DNA from: Thermosipho ferrireducens
Lineage (GTDB): Bacteria > Thermotogota > Thermotogae > Thermotogales > Fervidobacteriaceae
Assembly (NCBI RefSeq): GCF_017358165.1
Contig: NZ_CP071446.1
Span: forward strand, 1,550,001 to 1,614,000
Direction: 5' to 3'
Length of the DNA stretch: 64,000 nt
Made by a program: the position numbers and the translations under genes. Each line of letters starts with the position of its first letter. Position 1 is the first letter of the stretch. Positions 32,539-41,118 of this stretch are shown one piece after another. The notes below the pieces were generated by a model that saw only the letters and a list, made by a program, of their open reading frames with translations, was not told the origin of the DNA and ran no database searches.

Positions 32539-35500
32539 ATGAAAAAAATAGCGATTTTAATTTTAACAAGTTTTTCTCTAATTCTTCTTGCAAGTATAAC
32601 AAACATTACCTATTACGAGTCTAACGGAGAAATAATTTCAGTGTTTGAATTTGATAAACCAATTGCACCATCTTATGTGGAATTCGGCTGGAACGAATCT
32701 AAAACAGTTTATTATTTGCAAATCTCAAAAGAGTATATTGAAAACACTTATTTACCTGTTTCAAAAGGTCCGCTTGAAGGCATTCAAATTATTTCCACAA
32801 ATGGCGGTATTAACATTTTCTTTTTTACTATAGTACCTGTTAAAGCAGATTGGTATGTTTTAAATAACAAAATATATGTAAAAATGCCTCGATCTGTTTC
32901 GAAAAAACTTTTTAGTTTTTCATATGTGAATGCATCCCTTGATATTGTGGCAAGAGACTTTTCTGAAGCACTTGGCATAAACATTTCACTTTATGAAAGT
33001 GTTCGAGAGAAAACTGTGAATTTAAAGGTTGACAACGCCACTATCGAAGAAAGTCTACGACTGCTTTTACTTAATAATCCAGAAATTAGTTATGCATATG
33101 GTCCAAATAAAACTTTATACATAGGTTCACCTGAAGATATTCAAAAGAACTTTGCACGTTATTGGCAGGTTTACGAAGGGGAACTTAACGTTGAAAAGTT
33201 AAAATCATTACTTGCGTCTGGTACATTCGTTAAATATTTAGAAAACAAATCGAAGATATTCGTGTACGGAGGAGTTAGAGAACATAGAATGATAGCAGAT
33301 GCAATAGCTATTAAACCAACAAAAAGCTGGTATTATTATCCTTACAGTGTTTCCACGCAAACTGTAACAAAATTTATGGAAAATATCTCTGAAATTTACA
33401 GTGTAAAATATGTAATCCTTGATGGTCTAAAAAAAGTAGCCATTTACTCAAGTAGTGAGGCTGCAAAAACAATAGGGCGTCTGATTTCTTACTTAAAAGA
33501 AGAAATAGAATTTGAAAAAGAACCAACTGTAAAAATAAAAGTTAAATATCCTGACAGAATATTTGAAGTTTTATCGAGTCTGGGTGTAAATGTTCAAAAA
33601 CTTGGGAATTACATAGTTGTTCCGAAATCCAAGAAAGAAATAGTACTTAATTTGGAAAAAGATCATACTGTTGGAAATCCATATCGCCTGGTACTTGAAG
33701 ACGTTAAAATAGACACAGTTCAAAACGCTCTTAGATATTTAGGTATTTCAGAAAGTGATGGAATAGTTACTGAGAGCAATAACAAGGTATTTGTTACACT
33801 TTATGTAAGTGACGAAATTTATAGAAGATTTATTCAATTCTTAGAAATAGCCTCAATGAAAACTGCTATCGTAAATTTAGATGAAAATGAATTAAAAAAA
33901 TATAAAGTAACAATTATCAAGAAACTTTCAAATGGAAATTATCTTATTAGTGGAAAAGAAGAAGAGATTGATAAAATCAAACTATTAGTTTCAAAACAAA
34001 TGAAATCTGGATACACTAAACTGACTATAAAGTTGTTACCAACAGATCCTCCATTTGAGGTGCTTCAAACTTTACTTGAAGCAACTGGAACCAAAATTAA
34101 TGATGAAATTGTAGTATTTTCAGTCAAAAAAGATTTAGTAAGAGAGTTTGAAAACAAATTGAATAATCTGCGGAAAGAGTTTGGAAAAAAATATTATGTA
34201 ATTACTGACTATATAATTGACGAAAATCTGGAGAAAGCAATAAAAGATATGTACAACGTAGATATATCAAAAATCGGGGATAATTATCTTCTCATAGGAT
34301 ACGATATTGAACCTGCAAAGGATTTCATAAAAAGGTTTGGAATAATAAAAAAAGAAAGTTCGTACTACAACCAGACAATTAAAACAATTAAAGTATTATT
34401 AGAAAATTCTCAAGAGATAGAAAATATTCTAAAAGAATATTATAATGTAGACGCTAAATATTATTCATCTGTAAAATTACTTTTCATAAAAGGTACACCA
34501 GAAAAAATCAAATCTGCTGAAGAATTTTTAAAAACTATCATTACGGAAAAAATCCAATCGTCTTCAGAAAAAGTTTCCACAGAATTTCTTAAACAGCCTC
34601 TTCAGAAAGAACTCCTCTCATCTATAGAAAGTATAACAGGTGTTAAGATTTACACATTTGATTCCGGAAGCTTACTTGTTGGAAATAAACAAAACATTGA
34701 TTCTGCAAAAGCAATTTTAGATAGACTGTTAACTGATGCGACAATAGTTAAAGTTTCCACGCAATTGAGCGAAAAAGATATAGCAAAAATTATAAATGTG
34801 TACAACAACAAAGTAAATTTCTCTAAAGTTGGAAATTATGCGTATTTTTATGGAAATCCCGATATTATAAAAAGCATAATAAATGAAATCACAACAATTA
34901 CAAACGCATCAACCAAAACCATTGAGAAGCCAGAAATATACGTTGAAAATGAGAAGGTATATATAAGAGTTAATCAAAAACCACTACCAGAAGTAATAGT
35001 AAAAACTTTTACAAATTTTGGAAAATCTATTGTACTTTCCAACATACCAGAAACGCCTATTACAATAAATCTCGAAGGAGTATCTTTCGAACAATTTATA
35101 ACTGTTCTAAAAACATACAATGTAAAGATCGAAAAAAAAGATGACATATACTATGCCATCAAAATTCAAGCCGAAAGTGAAAACCTTGTTGAGCTAAAAA
35201 ATAATAAACTATTTGTCAGAGCAGAAAATATGCCCATAAGTTTTCTTGTAAAAGAAGTGTATAACAAGTTTGGATATTCCGTAGTAGTCAATGGAGTTTC
35301 AGAAACAATTAGTATGGTCTTAAATAACTCATCACTTGAAGACTTTGAAAGGATTTTAAAATCTAAGGTAAATATCATAAAAAACGATAATATAGTTTTT
35401 ATAACACCTATTGAAAAATCCGAAAAAGAACTACTGAGTAAAACTCTTGAAGGCACAATAAGGGTAAACGATGGATTGATTACTATAAACGCTGAATCCG

Positions 35501-36591
35501 TTTCTCTTGAAGAAATCATAAAAAGCATAATGCAAAAATTAGGATATTCAGTTGTTTTTTCAAAAAAACTGGATAAATCTGTAAATATTTATGCTAAAGA
35601 TATCACTTTTGATACATTTAAGAGAATAGCAGAAAATTATAATGTAAATATAGAAAAACAGAACAATTTATATTTTGTAAGCGAGACCAGCAATGCTACC
35701 AAAACTGTTGATTCATTTATATTTGCTGTTCCGCGCGGCGCTGATAAAATAAACGAACTCGTAAAATTCTACGGCGGTAGCACCTACATAGATACGGATA
35801 GTGGACTTGTAATCGCCACTGGTATAAATGCAAAAATTGCTGGTGAAATAAAACAACTGATAGAAAAAATTTCACAGGTGAAATTAGCTTCTATAGAAGT
35901 TAAAGTAATAGATGAAGAAACACTGGATTCGTTTGTCTCAGATCTTGGAACAATGTTTATCTCGGATCTTGGAACGATAACAAATCGCGATATGCAATTA
36001 AGAATAGGCGTTGGAGATGCTCGAATTGACAAAATTATGAAAAAATTAATAAGTATAGGAAATGAAATAGGGAAAGCAGAAATCGGCATAAACACCACAG
36101 CTGGAGCTCTTGAAAAAAATAATGGAAAAAGCAATGTAATTGCCAGCCCAAATATCGTCGCTAAAAGTGGTGAAACTGCAAATATACTAATTGGTGACAA
36201 ATATCCTATTATTCTCAAACAGGGTGAAAATCAAACTGAAACCATACAATATTTAGAATCTGGAATAAGCCTCAGTATAACTCCTTACATAAATGCTGAT
36301 GACACCATAGATCTTTCACTGCAAATCAAAGTTAGCTCTTTTGATTGGTCTGTGAGTAACCCGTATGGACTACCAAAAGAAAATACAAGGGAAGTTAATA
36401 CGAGTTTAACATTAAAAAATGGTCAAACATTGATAATAGGTGGATTAACCAGAGAGGAAAAAAGCAACTCTGTTTCAAAACTTCCAATTTTGGGCGATCT
36501 TCCCATAATAGGAAAATTTTTCAAAACAGAAAAAGAAAGTACCATTAAACGTAATATCATAGTCTTTATCACTGCGAAGGTGGTGAAATAA
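32539..36591 (+). CDS. Very large secretin (PilQ/GspD family)
   Basis: A 1350-residue outer-membrane secretin, about twice the common length. A signal peptide (1-20) starts it. Residues about 125-1130 hold many short alpha/beta ring modules: I count roughly eight N1-like and four STN/N0-like copies by eye. The C-terminal secretin core has ASPNIVAKSGETANILIGDK and SGISLSITPYI, then KLPILGDLPIIGKFFK, the family's last motif. It forms the channel through which the pilus or DNA passes. GGGGAGGGG precedes the ATG. The long periplasmic part may suit the wide envelope space of this phylum. Confidence 0.93.
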   Translation: MKKIAILILTSFSLILLASITNITYYESNGEIISVFEFDKPIAPSYVEFGWNESKTVYYLQISKEYIENTYLPVSKGPLEGIQIISTNGGINIFFFTIVPVKADWYVLNNKIYVKMPRSVSKKLFSFSYVNASLDIVARDFSEALGINISLYESVREKTVNLKVDNATIEESLRLLLLNNPEISYAYGPNKTLYIGSPEDIQKNFARYWQVYEGELNVEKLKSLLASGTFVKYLENKSKIFVYGGVREHRMIADAIAIKPTKSWYYYPYSVSTQTVTKFMENISEIYSVKYVILDGLKKVAIYSSSEAAKTIGRLISYLKEEIEFEKEPTVKIKVKYPDRIFEVLSSLGVNVQKLGNYIVVPKSKKEIVLNLEKDHTVGNPYRLVLEDVKIDTVQNALRYLGISESDGIVTESNNKVFVTLYVSDEIYRRFIQFLEIASMKTAIVNLDENELKKYKVTIIKKLSNGNYLISGKEEEIDKIKLLVSKQMKSGYTKLTIKLLPTDPPFEVLQTLLEATGTKINDEIVVFSVKKDLVREFENKLNNLRKEFGKKYYVITDYIIDENLEKAIKDMYNVDISKIGDNYLLIGYDIEPAKDFIKRFGIIKKESSYYNQTIKTIKVLLENSQEIENILKEYYNVDAKYYSSVKLLFIKGTPEKIKSAEEFLKTIITEKIQSSSEKVSTEFLKQPLQKELLSSIESITGVKIYTFDSGSLLVGNKQNIDSAKAILDRLLTDATIVKVSTQLSEKDIAKIINVYNNKVNFSKVGNYAYFYGNPDIIKSIINEITTITNASTKTIEKPEIYVENEKVYIRVNQKPLPEVIVKTFTNFGKSIVLSNIPETPITINLEGVSFEQFITVLKTYNVKIEKKDDIYYAIKIQAESENLVELKNNKLFVRAENMPISFLVKEVYNKFGYSVVVNGVSETISMVLNNSSLEDFERILKSKVNIIKNDNIVFITPIEKSEKELLSKTLEGTIRVNDGLITINAESVSLEEIIKSIMQKLGYSVVFSKKLDKSVNIYAKDITFDTFKRIAENYNVNIEKQNNLYFVSETSNATKTVDSFIFAVPRGADKINELVKFYGGSTYIDTDSGLVIATGINAKIAGEIKQLIEKISQVKLASIEVKVIDEETLDSFVSDLGTMFISDLGTITNRDMQLRIGVGDARIDKIMKKLISIGNEIGKAEIGINTTAGALEKNNGKSNVIASPNIVAKSGETANILIGDKYPIILKQGENQTETIQYLESGISLSITPYINADDTIDLSLQIKVSSFDWSVSNPYGLPKENTREVNTSLTLKNGQTLIIGGLTREEKSNSVSKLPILGDLPIIGKFFKTEKESTIKRNIIVFITAKVVK

Positions 36592-37401
36592 GTGATTGAT
36601 AGAATTCCCGCTGTAGCAGGCACATTTTACCCGAAAGAACAATTTCAACTAAAAGCTTTATTAAAAGACTTTTTTGAAGAAAAAATGGAATTATCATTTT
36701 TAAAACAAAATGTTGGACTTATATTACCACATGCAGGATATATATACAGTGCTAAAACAGCCGCATTTGCTATTTCTAAACTAAAAGATTTTGGTAAACC
36801 CAAAACTGTTATTTTAATAGGACCAAATCACACCGGAATTGGAAAAGGAACTTTTTCAATATGGGATAAAGGAAAATGGATTACTCCATTTGGAGATTTT
36901 GCTGTTGATACCAAACTTGCAGCTTTTCTTATAGAAAATAATCCATTCATCGTGCCAGATTATAGCTCGCATATTGCAGAACATTCACTGGAGGTTCAAA
37001 TACCAATTCTATCGTATTTTCTGGGATCATTCAAAATTGTACCAATACTTGTAAATAATCAATCATACGAAAATGTTTTAAAACTTACTAAAACTTTAAA
37101 AGAAATATGGGAGGTTGAAAAATCTTTACTATTCGTGGCATCATCAGATATGAATCATTATGAAAGTGAAGACATAACATTACAAAAGGATACGAAATTG
37201 ATTGAAAAAATCCTGGAAAAAGATATAAAAGGGATGTACGAAATAGCCTTAAAGTACAATATCTCCGCATGTGGAATAGGTCCTATTGCAAGTATTATCC
37301 CGCTTTTTGAAAATGTAAAGCTCATCCATCATACAACAAGCGCTGATATTTCTGGAGACAGTTTTCATACAGTTGGGTATGCAAGTTTTTTACTATGGTA
37401 A
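36592..37401 (+). CDS. Memo family protein (AmmeMemoRadiSam system protein B)
   Basis: A 269-residue protein. RIPAVAGTFYPKEQFQLKAL and LILPHAGYIYSAKTAAFA at the N-terminus, with SSDMNHYE and the closing FHTVGYASFL, define the Memo family. Bacterial members are usually encoded near an AMMECR1 domain protein and a radical SAM enzyme; neither is here. The chemistry is not known. It begins at a GTG directly after the secretin stop and is followed by comEA. Confidence 0.9.
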   Translation: MIDRIPAVAGTFYPKEQFQLKALLKDFFEEKMELSFLKQNVGLILPHAGYIYSAKTAAFAISKLKDFGKPKTVILIGPNHTGIGKGTFSIWDKGKWITPFGDFAVDTKLAAFLIENNPFIVPDYSSHIAEHSLEVQIPILSYFLGSFKIVPILVNNQSYENVLKLTKTLKEIWEVEKSLLFVASSDMNHYESEDITLQKDTKLIEKILEKDIKGMYEIALKYNISACGIGPIASIIPLFENVKLIHHTTSADISGDSFHTVGYASFLLW

Positions 37402-37437
37402 AATACAGGAATTATTGTACACAAGGAGGTCTAAATC

Positions 37438-38016
37438 ATATTTGATATTACCAGGTTAATAAAAAATCTCAAAAAACATCGCGCGTTTTTCGTAGTTTTT
37501 TTTCTTATAATAATTTTTTCAGGTGTATTATTAGAACCGAACAAACTAAAAAGTAGTGAAGTCACCTATAAACCAAGAAAATACGTTAATCAAATTATTG
37601 ATTTAAACACAGCCTCCATTGATGAAATCAAAACATTACACGGAATAGGTCCTGCAAAAGCACAGGCAATAGTAGATTATCGCAAAAAATTTGGGCCTTT
37701 TAAGAGCATAAAAGATGTATTGAATGTCCCTGGAATAGGAACTGCTACTTTAGAAAAGATTAAAGACAGAATATACATTAATGATTCTGCAGAAATTAAC
37801 ACCAACAACGCATCAAAAGAGCATGTAAAAATTAACATAAACACTGCCACAGAACAGGAATTAGAAACACTCCCGGGTATTGGTAAGGTGAAAGCTAAAG
37901 CTATAGTAAATTACAGAACAGAAAATGGCAACTACACCACCTATGAAGACTTGTTAAATGTAAGTGGGATAGGAAAAGTAACTCTCGAAAAAATAAAACC
38001 TTATATTGAATTTTAA
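37438..38016 (+). CDS. comEA: ComEA-like DNA-binding protein with two HhH domains and non-standard start
   Basis: A 192-residue reading frame, closed upstream by a TAA at 37432. It has no ATG, GTG or TTG before residue 95, yet AAGGAGGT lies at 37423-37430 and an ATA codon at 37438 is 7 bases after it (ATC at 37435 is possible). The frame encodes a membrane segment at about 16-32 and then two helix-hairpin-helix domains. They contain LHGIGPAKAQAIVDYR with VPGIGTATLEKI, and LPGIGKVKAKAIVNYR with VSGIGKVTLEKI. ComEA binds incoming DNA in natural transformation. It ends with 4 bp of convergent overlap with ftsI. Confidence 0.88.
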   Translation: MFDITRLIKNLKKHRAFFVVFFLIIIFSGVLLEPNKLKSSEVTYKPRKYVNQIIDLNTASIDEIKTLHGIGPAKAQAIVDYRKKFGPFKSIKDVLNVPGIGTATLEKIKDRIYINDSAEINTNNASKEHVKININTATEQELETLPGIGKVKAKAIVNYRTENGNYTTYEDLLNVSGIGKVTLEKIKPYIEF

Positions 38017-39758
38017 TTTTCGGGATAAGAAAAAGACAAGTTCACCTCAATTTCTTCAGATATATTTCCGGGTGATGGATTTTGACTTATAACATAATAT
38101 CCCTTGCTTTTTATTTTGATTTTGAAATATCTTGCCAGACTTTCCAGCTGTCTTATATTCCATCCTTTAAGATCAGGAACTACTCCAGGTGTGACTAATA
38201 ATCGTTTGTTTCTCTGCTGCTGATTTACAATAGCCTTTACAATCTTTGCAAAAATCGGAGCAGCAACATTTCCGGCGAGCGTATAACCTTCTGGATTATC
38301 AATCCACACAAGCACTGTATATTGTTTTTCTGAACTTTTAAAGTATCCCTCAAATATCATATAATACTCTCCAGAGCCTGGTTTCTTTTCTGCTGTCCCT
38401 GTTTTCCCATAAACCGCTACTCCAGGTACATTTGCAAGAATTCCTGTACCGCTTTTCACAACTTCTCTTAACGTTGATAAGATTATACGCGCACTTTTTT
38501 TACTGACAACTCTGCGACGAACAACACTCTTTCCTTCGATAAGCGTTGGTGAAACATAAATTCCATCATTAACCACTGCATTAAAGGCTGATATCAATTG
38601 CAAAGGAGTAACTCCAATGGAATAACCTATTGGAATATAAGCCCAATCTATTTTAGACCAGTTTTCAACCTTTCTAAGAATTCCTGAAATTTCTCCAGGA
38701 AGTTCTACACCTGTTGGCGCACCAAAGCCAAAAGATATCAATACATCGTATAATTTTTCTTCTCCATACATTTTAACAAGTTTTTTCGAAGTCAATATTG
38801 CAGCTACATTACAGGAACGAGCTATGGCCCCGGTTAGGTCAAGTAAACCATGCGCGTGAATGTCAGTAATTTTTATATCAATGTCTGGATCAGGATAGAT
38901 GTAACCCTGACAATTGTAGGTTGAATCTGGCGTAACTACACCAAGATCAAGCATTGCCGCATAAAAAATGGGTTTCAAAGATGAACCTGGCTCAATATAT
39001 CCCATTATAAAATCTGGCCATCTTCTTGTTGTAACAATACTTCTTAATTTTCCTGTATTTGTTTCCATGACAATAATTCCAACACTCTCTGCTGAATATT
39101 TTTTTAAAGAATCTTCGGCAATGGCATACATTAATGCCTGGAGATCAGAATCAATTGTTAAATTTAAATTGTTTCCATTTACTGGAGGGCTATAATCAGA
39201 AATTGTAGCACTTAAACTAAAAAAACCAGAATAGGAAACTTTAATCATTCCATTTTGTTTGGGCGAAAGAAAATCATTAAAATACTTTTCTATGCCTGAT
39301 ATTCCCTGGTGATCTCTAACATTACCAACTATATTATTCAATCCAAAACTTCCCACAAATTTTCTCTTTTCCTGAGATTCAAGACTTACAAAAGGTAACA
39401 AGGAAGGAGGAACTTTCTTGAGGAGAAATTCTCTATCAATGGATTCTCCTAATTTGATAAATTGTTTATTTAAATCCATTTTAATATTAAAATTGTTTTC
39501 CAGATGTTCTATGTCATTTTCATAAGACGGGTTATAATATTCCTTGAAAAATTTCACGTCAAAATACGCCACATACACTGGATAACTCAGCGCTAATAGC
39601 CTCCCACGCCTATCATAAATATTTCCTCTAAGCGCCGGTATTTTCTCAGTGTACGTATTTTCAGCTTTAACTATGTCAAAACTTATTAACTTTATGAACA
39701 TTCCAAAAAGTACTATGACTATTATCAGAAGAATAAAATTTAATCTTGGATTCTTCAT
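38013..39758 (-). CDS. ftsI: Penicillin-binding protein, FtsI/class B transpeptidase with PASTA domain
   Basis: A 581-residue division transpeptidase that cross-links septal peptidoglycan. A membrane anchor (about 8-28) leads to the dimerisation domain. The transpeptidase motifs are S259-S-L-K262, SCN at 315-317 and KTG at 452-454. A PASTA domain covers about 523-578. It follows ftsL and rsmH in the classical division-cluster order. The start is close to the ftsL stop. Confidence 0.93.
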   Translation of the reverse strand: MKNPRLNFILLIIVIVLFGMFIKLISFDIVKAENTYTEKIPALRGNIYDRRGRLLALSYPVYVAYFDVKFFKEYYNPSYENDIEHLENNFNIKMDLNKQFIKLGESIDREFLLKKVPPSLLPFVSLESQEKRKFVGSFGLNNIVGNVRDHQGISGIEKYFNDFLSPKQNGMIKVSYSGFFSLSATISDYSPPVNGNNLNLTIDSDLQALMYAIAEDSLKKYSAESVGIIVMETNTGKLRSIVTTRRWPDFIMGYIEPGSSLKPIFYAAMLDLGVVTPDSTYNCQGYIYPDPDIDIKITDIHAHGLLDLTGAIARSCNVAAILTSKKLVKMYGEEKLYDVLISFGFGAPTGVELPGEISGILRKVENWSKIDWAYIPIGYSIGVTPLQLISAFNAVVNDGIYVSPTLIEGKSVVRRRVVSKKSARIILSTLREVVKSGTGILANVPGVAVYGKTGTAEKKPGSGEYYMIFEGYFKSSEKQYTVLVWIDNPEGYTLAGNVAAPIFAKIVKAIVNQQQRNKRLLVTPGVVPDLKGWNIRQLESLARYFKIKIKSKGYYVISQNPSPGNISEEIEVNLSFSYPEN

Positions 39759-39760
39759 TT

Positions 39761-40024
39761 CTATTTTATGATCTCAAAACCAACCATTGTACTATCGATA
39801 TTTTTTTCGAGGATATTAAGATCATTCTGGAGGTCTATTAATTTTGTTTCGTAAAACTGTTTCTCATTTTCCAGTTTTAGTGTTATGTTAGAAAAATAAG
39901 TTGTTACATACATCATTCCAGCGAACAATATCACTGGAATTAAAACCTGAATAACCAATTTCAAAATATCAACCAAAGGTACCTCATGTGCCAGATCTTT
40001 TCTTTTGACTTTGTGAACAGTCAT
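39761..40024 (-). CDS. ftsL: FtsL-like septum protein
   Basis: An 87-residue single-pass protein with a basic N-terminus, a membrane segment at about 24-46 and a coiled coil with LENEKQFYETKLIDLQNDLN. It is poorly conserved, as FtsL is everywhere, so the call rests on size, topology and position between rsmH and ftsI. FtsL partners FtsB and activates FtsW-FtsI. Confidence 0.82.
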   Translation of the reverse strand: MTVHKVKRKDLAHEVPLVDILKLVIQVLIPVILFAGMMYVTTYFSNITLKLENEKQFYETKLIDLQNDLNILEKNIDSTMVGFEIIK

Positions 40025-40037
40025 TTTAACGCACCTC

Positions 40038-40916
40038 CTATCTCCGCTCCGCTACACGCAACTTAGCACTTCTGGCTCTGGGATTCACAGATAACTCTTC
40101 TCGCCCCGGTACAATTGGACCAGCTAAACTTGATAGCCTCTTATCTTCTTTGAAATGATTCTTCACAATACGATCTTCCAGGGAGTGGAAAGAAATTATT
40201 GCAATGCGTCCTTGAGGCTCAAGATATTCGGGAACTAAATTAAGAAAAGTTTTAAGATTTTTGAGCTCCGAATTTACTTCTATTCTTATAGCTTGAAAAG
40301 TTTTAGTTGCAAAATGTCTTTTTCTACGACGAAGCTCACCAATAGGAAGAGCTTTTTTTATAGCCTCCACAAGCTCATACGTTGTATTAATTGGTCGATG
40401 TGATACAATGGATTTCGCAATCCGGCGGGCAAACCTCTTTTCTTCACCAAATTCAAATATTATTCTGGATAGTTCATCTTCTGAATAATTGTTAACTACA
40501 TCAGAAGCGGTTTTCTTTTGCTCCAGATTCATTCGCATATCAAGAGGTTCGTCTTTGGAAAAAGAAAATCCTCTACCTTCGCCTTTAAGCTGATAGGTAG
40601 ATACACCTAAATCCACCAAAACACCACTTACCCTATTTATACTTAGGGTTTTTAATACGACGGGTAACTCTATGTAGGAAGCTTTAAAAAGCTTTACATT
40701 ATTCAGGTGGGACAATCTCTTTTCTGCTATCTCCAATACCTCAGAATCAACATCTAATCCCAAAACGCTTATTTTATCATTTCGCTCCGCTATAGCTCTG
40801 GTATGTCCCCCCTCGCCAGCTGTACAATCAACATAGATCCCGTCATCTTTCCAGATAAGATGCTTTAATACCTCTTCTAAAAGAACAGGAATGTGTTTTT
40901 CGTTATATATTCTCAC
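40038..40916 (-). CDS. rsmH: 16S rRNA (cytosine-1402-N4)-methyltransferase
   Basis: RsmH (MraW) methylates C1402 of 16S rRNA. HIPVLLEEVLKHL at the N-terminus, the SAM motif YVDCTAGEGGHTRAI and ISFHSLEDRIVK near the C-terminus are diagnostic, as is VLVDLGVSTYQL. The start is a GTG. It is the first gene of rsmH-ftsL-ftsI; mraZ is not present upstream. Confidence 0.96.
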   Translation of the reverse strand: MRIYNEKHIPVLLEEVLKHLIWKDDGIYVDCTAGEGGHTRAIAERNDKISVLGLDVDSEVLEIAEKRLSHLNNVKLFKASYIELPVVLKTLSINRVSGVLVDLGVSTYQLKGEGRGFSFSKDEPLDMRMNLEQKKTASDVVNNYSEDELSRIIFEFGEEKRFARRIAKSIVSHRPINTTYELVEAIKKALPIGELRRRKRHFATKTFQAIRIEVNSELKNLKTFLNLVPEYLEPQGRIAIISFHSLEDRIVKNHFKEDKRLSSLAGPIVPGREELSVNPRARSAKLRVAERR

Positions 40917-40959
40917 TTTTCTCGCTCCGCTCCGCTATAATTACAACAAACCAATTTTA

Positions 40960-40987
40960 AATTTATCATATTACCTCATTAAAGCAA
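40960..40987 (-). promoter_or_regulatory. Candidate promoter of rsmH-ftsL-ftsI
   Basis: On the minus strand TTGCTT and TAAATT are separated by 16 bp, about 45 bases before the rsmH start. It lies just downstream of the terminator of the purine operon, where an own promoter is expected. Confidence 0.4.
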
Positions 40988-41003
40988 AATTTTTTATACA
41001 ATA

Positions 41004-41052
41004 AAAAAAGGCGGTAAAAGTCCCCATGTAATGCGCCTTTACCGCCTTTTTA
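41004..41052 (-). terminator. Intrinsic terminator of the purine operon
   Basis: A 15-bp arm pair (AAAAAAGGCGGTAAA with TTTACCGCCTTTTT) encloses about 19 bases, followed by a T-run on the minus strand. It is placed just after the 8-oxoguanine-deaminase-like gene and before rsmH. Confidence 0.85.
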
Positions 41053-41118
41053 AATTTAATAGACATAAGTATATATTGATTGTTACATTCAAATTATGTT
41101 TGTTAACTTTTCTAAATG

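Noticed and set aside
37720-38016. Short version of ComEA starting at TTG 37720
   Set aside because: It would begin inside the first HhH domain, lacks a ribosome-binding site and ignores the conserved upstream frame.
40038-40940. Repeated CGCTCCGCT motif at both ends of and inside rsmH
   Set aside because: Two of the copies encode Ala-Glu-Arg residues of RsmH; the copies are short, irregular and probably coincidental.
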